A stretch of 64,000 nucleotides of DNA from Massilia sp. NR 4-1 (lineage in GTDB: Bacteria > Pseudomonadota > Gammaproteobacteria > Burkholderiales > Burkholderiaceae_D): NCBI RefSeq assembly GCF_001191005.1, contig NZ_CP012201.1, positions 124,001 through 188,000 of the forward strand, in the 5' to 3' direction. Below, piece after piece: positions 8,342 to 17,855 of the stretch. The stretch's first letter is position 1. Every line of letters starts with the position of its first letter. Made by a program: the position numbers and the translations under genes. The notes under the pieces are model-generated. The model was not told where the DNA came from, did not search any database, and was given only the letters and a program-made list of their open reading frames with translations.

Positions 8342-9091
8342 ATGCGACGCAAACTCGTTATCGGCAATTGGAAGATGAACGGCAGCCGTACCGGCAATAC
8401 GGTACTGTTGTCCGGGATTGTGGCCGGCCTGGCTTCGGCCAAGGCCGATTGTGCAGTATGCGCGCCAGCCCCGTATCTGGCCCAGTGCCAGGCCGAGCTG
8501 GTGGGTACGCCGGTGGCATGGGGGGCGCAGGATGTGTCGGCGCATGCGTCCGGTGCCTACACCGGCGAAGTGGCGGCCGCCATGCTGCAGGACTTCGGCT
8601 GCCGCTATGCGATCGTCGGCCACTCCGAGCGTCGCGCCTATCATGGTGAAAGCAATGCATTGGTGGCGCAAAAGGCGCAGGCGGCCCTGGCTGCCGGCCT
8701 GATTCCCGTGGTCTGCGTCGGCGAAACCCTGGCCGAGCGCGAAGCCGGGCAGACCGGCGCCGTGGTCGGCGCCCAGCTGCAAGCCGTGCTGGATGCGCTG
8801 GATAATGCCGCGCTGGCCAAGATCGTGCTCGCCTATGAGCCGGTCTGGGCCATCGGCACCGGCAAGACCGCGACCCCGGCCATGGCGCAGGAGGTGCACG
8901 CTGTATTGCGCCAGCAAGTGGCCGAACGTAGCGCGGAAGCCGCATCCGGCATGCAGATTTTGTACGGCGGCAGCATGAAACCCGAAAATGCGGGAGAATT
9001 GCTGGCCCAGGCAGATATTGACGGCGGCCTGATTGGCGGCGCCGCACTGAAGGCGGCGGATTTCCTGGCGATTATCCGCGCGGCTGAATAA
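8342..9091 (+). CDS. tpiA: triose-phosphate isomerase
   Basis: 249 residues, standard length. Interconverts dihydroxyacetone phosphate and glyceraldehyde 3-phosphate in the cytosol. Visible active-site residues are K11 in GNWKMNG, H94 in VGHSERR, and the general base E166 in AYEPVWAIGTG; the phosphate-binding YGGSMKPENA and GGLIGGAAL loops are present near the C-terminus. It starts the tpiA-secG-tRNA-nuo arrangement known from betaproteobacteria. Confidence 0.97.
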   Translation: MRRKLVIGNWKMNGSRTGNTVLLSGIVAGLASAKADCAVCAPAPYLAQCQAELVGTPVAWGAQDVSAHASGAYTGEVAAAMLQDFGCRYAIVGHSERRAYHGESNALVAQKAQAALAAGLIPVVCVGETLAEREAGQTGAVVGAQLQAVLDALDNAALAKIVLAYEPVWAIGTGKTATPAMAQEVHAVLRQQVAERSAEAASGMQILYGGSMKPENAGELLAQADIDGGLIGGAALKAADFLAIIRAAE

Positions 9092-9128
9092 GCATTTTTG
9101 AAACAGCTTTATTTGAGAATGGAATAGC

Positions 9129-9566
9129 ATGAACACCTTGTTCAATTTGGTTATTGTGGTACAGGTTTTGTCGGCGCTGGCCATTATCGGCCTGGTGCTG
9201 CTGCAGCACGGTAAGGGCGCCGATATGGGCGCCGCCTTCGGTTCCGGCGCCTCGGGCAGCCTGTTCGGCGCCACCGGCTCCTCCAACTTCATGTCGAAAT
9301 CGACGGCGGTGGCGGCGGCGATCTTCTTCTCCGCCACCCTGGGCCTGTCGACCATGGCCACCCAGCGCGGCGCGGTGAATACCGGCGGCGGCGTGATGCA
9401 AAATGTGAACACCCCGGCGCCGGCGCCGGTAAAAGGTTCGGCAGCGATTCCTTCGGCAGCGCCGCAAGCGCCCGCGGAAGCGCCTGCAGCCTCGGTTCCA
9501 GCCGCTGCCGCGCCTGCAGCCGCTGCGCCCGCATCGAGCGCTCCTGGCGCGCAAATCCCGAAGTAA
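9129..9566 (+). CDS. secG: preprotein translocase subunit SecG
   Basis: 145-residue inner-membrane subunit of the SecYEG channel. Two hydrophobic segments (about 3-22 and 55-75) surround the conserved VLLQHGKGADMGAAFGSGAS loop. The C-terminal half (about 95-145) is an Ala/Pro-rich tail with no motif, longer than in enteric SecG but common in this group. It starts 37 bases after tpiA and is probably co-transcribed with it. Confidence 0.95.
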   Translation: MNTLFNLVIVVQVLSALAIIGLVLLQHGKGADMGAAFGSGASGSLFGATGSSNFMSKSTAVAAAIFFSATLGLSTMATQRGAVNTGGGVMQNVNTPAPAPVKGSAAIPSAAPQAPAEAPAASVPAAAAPAAAAPASSAPGAQIPK

Positions 9567-9663
9567 TATCGGGCTTTGCAAAAGTTTTTCCGCTTTTTGT
9601 CCTTGTTTTACTGCAATTCGCATTAACAAAGTAGTGAAACCAGAGTAGAATAGCGGCCTTAAT

Positions 9664-9748
9664 GCCGACGTGGTGAAATTGGTAGACACGCTATCTTGAG
9701 GGGGTAGTGGCGCAAGCTGTACGAGTTCGAGTCTCGTCGTCGGCACCA
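9664..9748 (+). tRNA. tRNA-Leu, anticodon GAG
   Basis: Folds as a class II tRNA. The acceptor stem GCCGACG pairs with CGTCGGC. The D-arm sequence matches bacterial tRNA-Leu. The anticodon stem CTATC/GGTAG surrounds loop TTGAGGG with GAG at 9698-9700. The T-arm is ACGAG-TTCGAGT-CTCGT. A variable arm is present and CCA is encoded at 9746-9748. It lies between secG and nuoA and reads CUC/CUU codons. Confidence 0.97.
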
Positions 9749-9763
9749 AAAAAAATCTAAAAG

Positions 9764-9810
9764 CCAGCAAGGGCGCATGGGCATCGGCTCTTGCCTAGGC
9801 TGGTTTTTTT
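9764..9810 (+). terminator. terminator after tRNA-Leu
   Basis: Interrupted stem: CCAG pairs with CTGG and CAAGGGC with GCTCTTG (one G-T pair), with a small bulge, followed by a run of seven T at 9804-9810. It probably ends the tpiA-secG-tRNA transcript before nuoA. Confidence 0.6.
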
Positions 9811-9925
9811 ACGAGGATGTGTCGTTTGATCCTGGTCTCAGCTTCTGATTGGGGTCGAGCGTTAAATGCACCGCAAAGTACCGCGCTGCTCTCCTGACCG
9901 ATCGTTCAACATAAGCTAATCAACC

Positions 9926-10285
9926 GTGAACCTCGAAAATTACTTCCCCGTCCTGTTGTTCCTCTTAGTCGGCATTGGTGTCGGCGTAGTTCCCCAGCTG
10001 CTGGGCCGTTTCCTCGGTCCGAATAAACCCGATGCAGCGAAACTCTCCCCTTACGAGTGCGGCTTCGAAGCTTTCGAAGACGCGCGTATGAAATTCGACG
10101 TACGATACTACCTCGTCGCAATTCTGTTCATTTTGTTCGATCTGGAAACGGCATTCTTCTTCCCCTGGGGTGTCTCCATGCGCGAACTGGGCTGGCAGGG
10201 ATACGTGACGATGATGGTGTTCATCGCCGAATTCGTGGTCGGTTTTTGGTATATCTGGAAGAAAGGTGCCCTTGATTGGGAATAA
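9926..10285 (+). CDS. nuoA: NADH-quinone oxidoreductase subunit A
   Basis: 119-residue membrane subunit of complex I, three membrane helices. It has the family strings LSPYECGFEAFEDARMKFDV and ILFILFDLETAFFFPW. Start is GTG at 9926; a TAA stands in frame just upstream, so no earlier start is possible. No clear Shine-Dalgarno sequence precedes it. First gene of the 14-gene nuo operon; the promoter must lie in 9811-9925, where I could not define hexamers with confidence. Confidence 0.96.
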   Translation: MNLENYFPVLLFLLVGIGVGVVPQLLGRFLGPNKPDAAKLSPYECGFEAFEDARMKFDVRYYLVAILFILFDLETAFFFPWGVSMRELGWQGYVTMMVFIAEFVVGFWYIWKKGALDWE

Positions 10286-10288
10286 GCC

Positions 10289-10765
10289 ATGTCTATTGAA
10301 GGCGTATTAAACGAAGGTTTCATCACCACGACGGCCGACAAGCTGATTAACTGGGCGCGCACGGGTTCCATGTACCCGATGACGTTCGGTCTGGCTTGCT
10401 GCGCGGTGGAGATGATGCATGCAGGTGCGGCCCGTTACGACCTTGAGCGTTTCGGTTTCATGTTCCGTCCATCCCCGCGTCAATCCGACGTGATGATTGT
10501 TGCCGGCACGCTGTGCAACAAGATGGCGCCGGCGCTGCGCAAGGTCTATGACCAGATGCCGGAGCCGCGCTGGGTGATCTCCATGGGTTCCTGCGCCAAC
10601 GGCGGCGGCTACTACCACTACTCCTACTCGGTGGTGCGCGGTTGCGACCGCATCGTGCCGGTGGACGTGTATGTGCCAGGCTGCCCGCCGACCGCGGAAG
10701 CCCTGCTGTACGGCATTCTGCAGCTGCACAACAAGATCAAGCGAACCAATACGATCGCGCGCTAA
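10289..10765 (+). CDS. nuoB: NADH-quinone oxidoreductase subunit B
   Basis: 158 residues. Peripheral-arm subunit that carries iron-sulfur cluster N2, the last electron carrier before quinone. The four ligands are visible: adjacent C37-C38 in GLACCAVEMM, C102 in MGSCANGGG and C132 in VPGCPPT. It starts 3 bases after nuoA. Confidence 0.97.
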   Translation: MSIEGVLNEGFITTTADKLINWARTGSMYPMTFGLACCAVEMMHAGAARYDLERFGFMFRPSPRQSDVMIVAGTLCNKMAPALRKVYDQMPEPRWVISMGSCANGGGYYHYSYSVVRGCDRIVPVDVYVPGCPPTAEALLYGILQLHNKIKRTNTIAR

Positions 10766-10779
10766 GGGCTGTACTGAAT

Positions 10780-11373
10780 ATGACTACACATCTGGAAACA
10801 CTGGTCGCCGCCCTGCAAAGCACACTGGGCGAGCGGGCCGAAATCACGGTCGCCCTGGGCGAAGTGACGGTGGTGCTGAAAGCCGCCGACTACCACCAAG
10901 CAATGAAACAGCTGCGCGACGACGCAGCTTTGCGTTTTGATACGCTGATCGATCTGTGCGGCGTGGACTATCAAAACTACGGCGAAGGCGCCTGGGACGG
11001 TCTGCGTTTCGCCGCCGTCACCCATCTGCTGTCGGTGGAGAAGAACTGGCGCGTGCGCGTGCGCGTGTTCGCGCCGGACGACGATATGCCGCTGGTGCCG
11101 TCGGTGGTGGACATCTGGCGTGCCGCCAACTGGTTCGAGCGCGAAGCGTTCGACCTGTACGGCATCCTGTTCGAAGGCCACAACGACCTGCGCCGCATCC
11201 TGACCGACTACGGCTTCATCGGCCACCCGTTCCGCAAGGACTTCCCGGTATCGGGCTATGTGGAAATGCGCTACGACCCTGAGCAGAAGCGCGTGATCTA
11301 CCAGCCTGTGACGATCGAACCGCGCGAGAACGTGCCGCGCGTGATCCGCGAAGAAAACTACGGGATGAAATAA
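10780..11373 (+). CDS. nuoC: NADH-quinone oxidoreductase subunit C
   Basis: 197-residue peripheral-arm subunit (30-kDa type). The start at 10780 opens MTTHLETLVAAL after a weak AAGGGC site; the longer frame reads back into nuoB. Family signature around residues 118-150: ANWFEREAFDLYGILFEGH and LRRILTDYGFIGHPFRKDFP. It is separate from nuoD, unlike the fused NuoCD of E. coli. Its stop shares one base with the nuoD start (TAATG). Confidence 0.96.
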   Translation: MTTHLETLVAALQSTLGERAEITVALGEVTVVLKAADYHQAMKQLRDDAALRFDTLIDLCGVDYQNYGEGAWDGLRFAAVTHLLSVEKNWRVRVRVFAPDDDMPLVPSVVDIWRAANWFEREAFDLYGILFEGHNDLRRILTDYGFIGHPFRKDFPVSGYVEMRYDPEQKRVIYQPVTIEPRENVPRVIREENYGMK

Positions 11374-12626
11374 TGGCTGAGATTAAGAACTACACCCTGA
11401 ACTTTGGTCCGCAGCACCCGGCAGCGCACGGCGTGCTGCGCCTGGTGCTGGAGCTGGACGGCGAGGTGATCCAGCGCGCCGACCCGCATATCGGCCTGCT
11501 GCACCGCGCCACCGAAAAACTGGCCGAGCAGAAGACCTATCTGCAATCGGTGCCGTACATGGACCGCCTCGACTACGTGTCGATGATGTGCAACGAGCAC
11601 GCCTACGTGATGGCGATCGAGAAGCTGCTCGGTCTCGAAGTGCCGCTGCGCGCGCAGTACATCCGCGTCATGTTCGACGAGATCACCCGTCTGCTGAACC
11701 ACCTGCTGTGGCTCGGCGCGCACGCGCTGGACGTCGGCGCCATGGGTCCCTTCCTGTACGCCTTCCGCGACCGCGAAGACCTGATGGACTGCTACGAAGC
11801 GGTATCGGGCGCGCGCATGCACGCGGCCTACTACCGTCCGGGCGGCGTGTACCGCGACCTGCCGGACGCCATGCCGCAGTACAAGGCATCGCTGATCCGC
11901 AACGAGAAGGCACTGGCCGAGCGCAACGAGAACCGCCAAGGCTCGATGCTGGACTTCATCGAAGACTTCACGCGCCGCTTCCCGACCTATGTCGACGAAT
12001 ACGAAACCCTGCTGACCGATAACCGTATCTGGAAGCAGCGTACCGTGGGCGTGGGCGTGGTTTCGCCGGAAGACGCGAAAGCCATGGGCTTCACCGGCGC
12101 CATGCTGCGCGGCTCGGGCGTGGCCTGGGACCTGCGCAAGAACCAGCCTTACGAAGTGTACGACCTGATGGATTTCGATATCCCGGTCGGCACCAACGGC
12201 GACAGCTACGACCGTTACCTGGTGCGTATCGAAGAGATGCGCCAGTCGAACCGCATCATCAAGCAGTGCGTGGAGTGGCTGCGCAACAATCCGGGTCCGG
12301 TCATGTCCAGCAACCGCAAGGTGGCGCCGCCATCGCGCGTGGACATGAAGACCAATATGGAATCGCTGATCCACCACTTCAAGCTGTTCACCGAAGGTTT
12401 CCACGTGCCGCCAGGCGAGGCCTACAGCGCCGTGGAGCACCCGAAGGGCGAATTCGGTATTTACCTGGTGTCGGATGGCGCCAACAAGCCGTACCGCATG
12501 AAGATCCGCGCACCGGGCTTTGCCCACCTGCAGGGTCTGGACGAAATGGCACGCGGCCACATGATCGCCGACGCCGTGACCATCATCGGTACCCAGGATA
12601 TCGTTTTCGGCGAAATCGACAGATAA
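11373..12626 (+). CDS. nuoD: NADH-quinone oxidoreductase subunit D
   Basis: 417 residues, the 49-kDa-type subunit forming the quinone pocket with NuoB. The N-terminus NFGPQHPAAHGVLRLVLELDGE carries the conserved quinone-site histidine loop, and the C-terminus ends with the conserved DIVFGEIDR. Start overlaps the nuoC stop, implying coupled translation. Confidence 0.97.
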   Translation: MAEIKNYTLNFGPQHPAAHGVLRLVLELDGEVIQRADPHIGLLHRATEKLAEQKTYLQSVPYMDRLDYVSMMCNEHAYVMAIEKLLGLEVPLRAQYIRVMFDEITRLLNHLLWLGAHALDVGAMGPFLYAFRDREDLMDCYEAVSGARMHAAYYRPGGVYRDLPDAMPQYKASLIRNEKALAERNENRQGSMLDFIEDFTRRFPTYVDEYETLLTDNRIWKQRTVGVGVVSPEDAKAMGFTGAMLRGSGVAWDLRKNQPYEVYDLMDFDIPVGTNGDSYDRYLVRIEEMRQSNRIIKQCVEWLRNNPGPVMSSNRKVAPPSRVDMKTNMESLIHHFKLFTEGFHVPPGEAYSAVEHPKGEFGIYLVSDGANKPYRMKIRAPGFAHLQGLDEMARGHMIADAVTIIGTQDIVFGEIDR

Positions 12627-12643
12627 GTCCCAGAGGCATACGT

Positions 12644-13123
12644 ATGTTGTTATCAGAGCAGTGCTACAAAAAAATCGACCGCGAGTTGGCCAAATACCCG
12701 GCCGACCAGCGCCAGTCGGCCGTGATGGCCTCGCTGGCCCACGCCCAGGTTGAACTGGGCTGGCTGTCGCCGGAAACCATGAAGGAAATCGCCGACTACA
12801 TCGGCATGCCGGCCATCGCCGTGCAGGAAGTGGCGACCTTCTACAATATGTATAACCTGAAGCCGGTCGGCAAGCACAAGATCACCGTGTGCACCAACCT
12901 GCCTTGCGCCCTGTCGGGCGGCGAGCGCGCGGCCAAACACCTGAAAGAGAAACTGGGCATCGACTACCGCGAAACTTCCGGCGACGGCGAGTTCACGCTG
13001 ATGGAAGGCGAGTGCATGGGCGCCTGCGGCGACGCACCGGTGCTGCTGGTGAACAATCACCGCATGTGCAGCCATATGTCCAACGACAAGATCGACGCCC
13101 TCGTGGAGGAACTGAAGAAATGA
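12644..13123 (+). CDS. nuoE: NADH-quinone oxidoreductase subunit E
   Basis: 159-residue 24-kDa-type subunit carrying the off-path 2Fe-2S cluster N1a. Ligands are C83 and C88 (CTNLPC) and C124 and C128 (CMGAC). The ATG at 12644 is chosen because it opens the conserved helical domain; the longer frame runs back through nuoD. It overlaps nuoF by 4 bases (ATGA). Confidence 0.96.
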   Translation: MLLSEQCYKKIDRELAKYPADQRQSAVMASLAHAQVELGWLSPETMKEIADYIGMPAIAVQEVATFYNMYNLKPVGKHKITVCTNLPCALSGGERAAKHLKEKLGIDYRETSGDGEFTLMEGECMGACGDAPVLLVNNHRMCSHMSNDKIDALVEELKK

Positions 13124-14415
13124 CCTCGCTCCACAACCGTCACATCGACCCGCTGATCCTCAAGGATCTGACCGGCGACAACTGGCACCTGGCCGACTAC
13201 GTGAAACGTGGCGGCTACTCGGCGCTGCGCCGCATCCTGGAAGAGAAGATCGCGCCGGAAGCGATCATCGCCGACCTGAAGACCTCCGGCCTGCGCGGCC
13301 GCGGCGGCGCCGGTTTCCCGACCGGCCTGAAATGGTCCTTCATGCCGCGCCAGTTCCCTGGCCAGAAATACCTCGTCTGCAATACAGATGAAGGCGAACC
13401 TGGTACTTTCAAGGACCGCGACATCATTCGTTACAACCCCCATGCCCTGATCGAGGGCATGGCCATCGGCGCTTACGCCATGGGCATCACCGTGGGCTAC
13501 AACTATATCCACGGCGAGATCTTCCAGGACTACCTGCGCTTCGAGGAAGCGCTGGAAGAGGCGCGTGCCGCCGGCTTCCTGGGCGATAAGATCATGGGCA
13601 GCGATTTCAGCTTCCAGCTGCACGCCCACCATGGCTATGGCGCCTACATCTGCGGCGAAGAGACCGCGCTGCTGGAATCGCTGGAAGGCAAAAAAGGCCA
13701 GCCGCGCTTCAAGCCGCCTTTCCCTGCGTCCTTCGGCCTGTACGGCAAGCCGACCACCATCAACAATACCGAGACCTTCGCGGCCGTGCCGTTCATCCTG
13801 AACGTGGGCGCCGAGAAGTATCTGGGCATGGGCAAGCCGAACAACGGCGGCACCAAGATCTTCTCGATCTCGGGCGACGTCGAACGTCCAGGCAACTACG
13901 AAGTCCCGCTGGGCACGCCTTTCGCCAAGCTGATGGAGCTGGCTGGCGGCATGCGCGGCGGCAAGAAGATCAAGGCTGTGATTCCGGGCGGTTCCTCCGC
14001 GCCGGTGATCCGCGGCGAGATCATGATGGACACCGATCTGGATTACGATTCGATCTCCAAGGCCGGCTCCATGCTCGGTTCGGGCGCCGTGATCGTGATG
14101 GACGAAACGCGCTGCATGGTCAAGGCGCTGGAGCGCCTGTCCTACTTCTACTTTGAAGAATCCTGCGGCCAATGCACCCCATGCCGCGAAGGCACGGGCT
14201 GGATGTACCGCATGATCCACCGCATCGAGCACGGCCAGGGCCGCGCCTCCGATCTGGACATGCTGAACTCCATCGCAGACAACATCCAGGGCCGCACGAT
14301 CTGCGCGCTGGGCGACGCTGCCGCCATGCCGGTGCGCGCCTTCGTTAAGCATTTCCGCGAAGAATTTGAATATCACGTCGAGCACAAGCACTGCCTGGTG
14401 CCGGCATACATCTAA
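13120..14415 (+). CDS. nuoF: NADH-quinone oxidoreductase subunit F
   Basis: 431-residue NADH-oxidising subunit. The glycine-rich NADH/FMN loop GLRGRGGAGFPTG lies near residue 55, and a second FMN contact AYICGEETALLESLEG near 175. The N3 4Fe-4S cluster ligands are C349, C352 and C355 (SCGQCTPC) plus C395 (TICALGD). Its start is coupled to the nuoE stop. Confidence 0.97.
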   Translation: MTSLHNRHIDPLILKDLTGDNWHLADYVKRGGYSALRRILEEKIAPEAIIADLKTSGLRGRGGAGFPTGLKWSFMPRQFPGQKYLVCNTDEGEPGTFKDRDIIRYNPHALIEGMAIGAYAMGITVGYNYIHGEIFQDYLRFEEALEEARAAGFLGDKIMGSDFSFQLHAHHGYGAYICGEETALLESLEGKKGQPRFKPPFPASFGLYGKPTTINNTETFAAVPFILNVGAEKYLGMGKPNNGGTKIFSISGDVERPGNYEVPLGTPFAKLMELAGGMRGGKKIKAVIPGGSSAPVIRGEIMMDTDLDYDSISKAGSMLGSGAVIVMDETRCMVKALERLSYFYFEESCGQCTPCREGTGWMYRMIHRIEHGQGRASDLDMLNSIADNIQGRTICALGDAAAMPVRAFVKHFREEFEYHVEHKHCLVPAYI

Positions 14416-14427
14416 GCTGCGATCATC

Positions 14428-16758
14428 ATGGTTGAAATCGAAATAGACGGCAAGAAAGTCGAAGTCCCTGCTGGTAGCATGGTGATGGACGCTGCCAACA
14501 AGCTGGGTACCTACATCCCGCACTTCTGCTATCACAAGAAATTGTCGATCGCAGCGAGCTGCCGTATGTGCCTGGTCGAGGTGGAAAAAGCGCCGAAACC
14601 GCTGCCCGCCTGCGCCACCCCGGTCTCGGCCGGCATGGTGGTGCGCTCGCACAGCGACAAAGCGGTGCAGGCGCAAAAGAGCGTCATGGAATTCCTGCTG
14701 ATTAACCACCCGCTGGACTGCCCGATCTGCGATCAGGGCGGCGAGTGCCAGCTGCAGGATCTGGCCGTGGGTTACGGCAAGAGCGAATCGCGCTACGAAG
14801 AAGAAAAGCGCGTGGTGAAGCCGAAGGACGCCGGTCCCCTGGTGTCCATGCAGGAAATGGCGCGCTGCATCCACTGCACCCGCTGCGTGCGTTTCGGCCA
14901 GGAAGTGGCCGGCGTCATGGAGCTGGGCATGCTGGGCCGCGGCGAACACGCCGAGATCACCACCTTCGTCGGCGAAGCGGTGAATTCCGAGATGTCGGGC
15001 AATATGATCGACCTGTGCCCGGTCGGCGCGCTGACCTCCAAGCCATTCCGCTACAGCGCCCGTACCTGGGAACTGTCGCGCCGCAAATCCGTGTCGCCGC
15101 ACGACGGCCTGGGCTCGAACCTGATCGTTCAGGTCAAGCAGGGCGAAGTCAAGCGCGTGCTGCCGCTGGAAAACGAAGCGCTCAACGAATGCTGGATCTC
15201 CGACAAGGACCGCTTCTCCTACGAGGCCCTGGGCAGCGCCGAGCGCCTGACCCAGCCTATGCTCAAGCAAGGCAATGAGTGGAAGGAAGTGGACTGGCAG
15301 ACCGCGCTGGAATACGTGGCGCACGGCCTGAAGAACATCAAGCACGAGCATGGCGCCGATGCCATCGCCGCCTATGCGACCCCGCATTCGACGGTGGAAG
15401 AACTGGTCCTGCTGCAAAAGCTGACCCGCGGCGTCGGTTCCGAGAACATCGACTTCCGCCTGCGCCACAGCGATTTCGCGCTGGACGGCCAGGTCGCGCC
15501 GTGGCTGGGCATGCCGGTTGCCGACGTGAGCAATTTGCAGCGCGTCTTCGTCATCGGCTCCTTCCTGCGCAAGGACCATCCGCTGCTGGCGACCCGCCTG
15601 CGCGCCGCCGTCAAGGCCGGCGGCAAGCTGTCCGTGCTGCACGGCGCCGATGAAGAGAACCTGATCACCACCGCCAACAAGCTCATCGCCGCGCCATCCG
15701 ACTGGCTGGCCGCGCTGTCGGGCGTGGTGGCTGCCGTGGCCAAGGCCAAGGAAGTCGCCGCGCCGGCCGGTTTCGAGAACGTGGCCGTGTCCGACGCCGC
15801 CGCCGCCATCGCCGCCAGCCTGCTGTCCGGTGAAAACAAGGCTGTCTTCCTCGGCAACGCCGCCGCGCAGCATCCGCAAGCGTCCGCGCTGCACGCTGCC
15901 GCGCAATGGATCGCCGAACAGACCGGCGCCAAGTTCGGTTACCTGACCGAAGCGGCCAACACCGTCGGCGGCTACCTGCTGGGCGCCACCGCGAAGAATG
16001 CCGCGCCGGCCTTCTCCGCGCCGAAGAAAGCCTACGTGCTGCTGAACGCCGAACCGGAACTGGACGCCGTCAACCCGCAAGCCGCCGTCGCCGCCTTGAA
16101 GGGCGCCGATATGGTGGTGCTGCTGTCGGCCTTCAAGCACGGCATGGACTACGCCGACGTGTTGCTGCCGATCGCGCCGTTCGCCGAAACCTCGGGCAGC
16201 TTCGTCAACTGCGAAGGCCGCCTGCAAAGCTTCAACGGCACCGTCAAGCCGCTGGCGGAAACCCGTCCGGCCTGGAAAGTGCTGCGCGTGCTGGGCAATA
16301 TCCTCGGCCTGGCCGGTTTCGACTACGAGACGTCGGAAGCGATCCGCGACGAAGCCTTCGGCAAGGGCGTGACTGACCTGTCCTCCAAGCTGAACAACAA
16401 CGCCAAGCTGGCGCCTGTTGCCGCCGCCTTCGGCGCCGGCGACAAGCTGGAACGCGTGACCGATGTGCCGATCTACTTCGCCGACGCGCTGGCGCGCCGC
16501 GCCGCGCCGCTGCAAGCGACCGCCGACGCCGCCGCGCCGAAAGCGCGCCTGTCTGCTGCCCTGGCGCAGCAGATCGGCGTCAAGGCCGGCGACAAGGTGC
16601 AGGTCAGCCAGGGCTCCGGCTCGGCCATCCTGGAAGCGCAGATCGACGCGGGCCTGCCGGCCAACGTCGTGCGCGTTGCCGCCGCCCACGCATCGACCGC
16701 CGCGCTGGGCGCGATGTTCGGTTCCATCACCGTTGTTAAAGCAGGGGAGGGCAAGTAA
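14428..16758 (+). CDS. nuoG: NADH-quinone oxidoreductase subunit G
   Basis: 776 residues, the 75-kDa-type subunit. Cluster N1b ligands are C34, C45, C48 and C62. The His-Cys 4Fe-4S cluster N5 is at H94, C98, C101 and C107, and a third 4Fe-4S set at C147, C150, C153 and C197. The C-terminal two thirds are a molybdopterin-oxidoreductase-like domain without cofactor in known complexes, here Ala-rich. The stop overlaps the nuoH start by one base. Confidence 0.97.
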   Translation: MVEIEIDGKKVEVPAGSMVMDAANKLGTYIPHFCYHKKLSIAASCRMCLVEVEKAPKPLPACATPVSAGMVVRSHSDKAVQAQKSVMEFLLINHPLDCPICDQGGECQLQDLAVGYGKSESRYEEEKRVVKPKDAGPLVSMQEMARCIHCTRCVRFGQEVAGVMELGMLGRGEHAEITTFVGEAVNSEMSGNMIDLCPVGALTSKPFRYSARTWELSRRKSVSPHDGLGSNLIVQVKQGEVKRVLPLENEALNECWISDKDRFSYEALGSAERLTQPMLKQGNEWKEVDWQTALEYVAHGLKNIKHEHGADAIAAYATPHSTVEELVLLQKLTRGVGSENIDFRLRHSDFALDGQVAPWLGMPVADVSNLQRVFVIGSFLRKDHPLLATRLRAAVKAGGKLSVLHGADEENLITTANKLIAAPSDWLAALSGVVAAVAKAKEVAAPAGFENVAVSDAAAAIAASLLSGENKAVFLGNAAAQHPQASALHAAAQWIAEQTGAKFGYLTEAANTVGGYLLGATAKNAAPAFSAPKKAYVLLNAEPELDAVNPQAAVAALKGADMVVLLSAFKHGMDYADVLLPIAPFAETSGSFVNCEGRLQSFNGTVKPLAETRPAWKVLRVLGNILGLAGFDYETSEAIRDEAFGKGVTDLSSKLNNNAKLAPVAAAFGAGDKLERVTDVPIYFADALARRAAPLQATADAAAPKARLSAALAQQIGVKAGDKVQVSQGSGSAILEAQIDAGLPANVVRVAAAHASTAALGAMFGSITVVKAGEGK

Positions 16759-17840
16759 TGTCTTTGCCTGAGATTATCAATACCATCAATACCACCGGCG
16801 GCGAGCTGGTGGGGCCGGTCTGGCCTTTCTTCTGGACCCTGGCCAAAATCCTGTGCGTGACCCTGCCCCTGATGGGCCTGGTCGCCTACCTGACGCTGTG
16901 GGAGCGCAAGCTGCTCGGCTGGATCCAGATCCGTATCGGCCCGAACCGCGTGGGTCCGGCCGGCCTGCTGCAGCCGATCGCCGACGCGCTGAAACTGCTG
17001 TTCAAAGAGATCATCCTGCCGACCAAGTCGAACAAGGCGCTGTTCGTGATCGGTCCGATCATGACCATCATGCCGGCGCTGGCCGCTTGGTCGGTGGTGC
17101 CTTTCGGTCCGCAGGCCGCGCTGGCCGACGTCAACGCCGGTCTGCTGCTGCTGATGTCGATCATGTCGATCGAGGTGTACGGCATCATCATCGCCGGCTG
17201 GTCCTCGAACTCGAAGTACTCCTTCATGGGCGCCATGCGTGCTTCGGCGCAGATGGTGTCCTACGAGATCGCCATGGGCTTCGTGCTGGTGATCGTGCTG
17301 ATGGTGTCCGGTTCGCTGAACCTGTCCGAGATCGTCGCCGGCCAGCAAAAAGGCCAGATGGCGGCCATGGGCCTGAACTTCCTGTCCTGGAACTGGCTGC
17401 CGCTGCTGCCGATGTTCGTGGTCTACCTGGTGTCCGGCCTGGCCGAATGTAACCGCCACCCGTTCGACGTGGTGGAAGGCGAGTCGGAAATCGTGGGCGG
17501 CCACATGGTCGAGTACTCGGGCATGTCCTACGCCATGTTCTTCCTGGCCGAATACGCCAATATGATCCTGATCGGCGTGATCGCTTCGATCATGTTCCTG
17601 GGTGGCTGGTCCGCTCCGATCGCTGCGCTGGAATTCGGCGGCGGCTTCGGCGGCTTCTTCTGGCTGTTTGTGAAAACCTTCTGCATCGTGTCGCTGTTCA
17701 TCTGGACTCGCGGTACCTTCCCGCGCTACCGCTATGACCAGATCATGCGTTTGGGCTGGAAAGTGTTCATCCCGCTGACCCTGGCCTACCTGGTCATCGT
17801 CGCCACCTGGATGCAGACCTCCTGGAACATTTGGAAGTAA
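16758..17840 (+). CDS. nuoH: NADH-quinone oxidoreductase subunit H
   Basis: 360-residue membrane subunit linking the peripheral arm to the proton-pumping arm, about eight helices. The conserved LLGWIQIRIGPNRVGPAGL (about 52-70) and the quinone-channel loop ECNRHPFDVVEGESEIVGG (about 231-249) are present. Confidence 0.97.
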   Translation: MSLPEIINTINTTGGELVGPVWPFFWTLAKILCVTLPLMGLVAYLTLWERKLLGWIQIRIGPNRVGPAGLLQPIADALKLLFKEIILPTKSNKALFVIGPIMTIMPALAAWSVVPFGPQAALADVNAGLLLLMSIMSIEVYGIIIAGWSSNSKYSFMGAMRASAQMVSYEIAMGFVLVIVLMVSGSLNLSEIVAGQQKGQMAAMGLNFLSWNWLPLLPMFVVYLVSGLAECNRHPFDVVEGESEIVGGHMVEYSGMSYAMFFLAEYANMILIGVIASIMFLGGWSAPIAALEFGGGFGGFFWLFVKTFCIVSLFIWTRGTFPRYRYDQIMRLGWKVFIPLTLAYLVIVATWMQTSWNIWK

Positions 17841-17855
17841 GAGAGCGAATACGAT

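Noticed and set aside
13057..16689. Very long open frame (about 1210 codons) on the - strand across nuoF-nuoG
   Set aside because: It is the antisense shadow of nuoF and nuoG, whose iron-sulfur motifs are intact. GC-rich codon bias commonly keeps the opposite strand open, and the translated product is His/Gln/Arg-rich with no domain.
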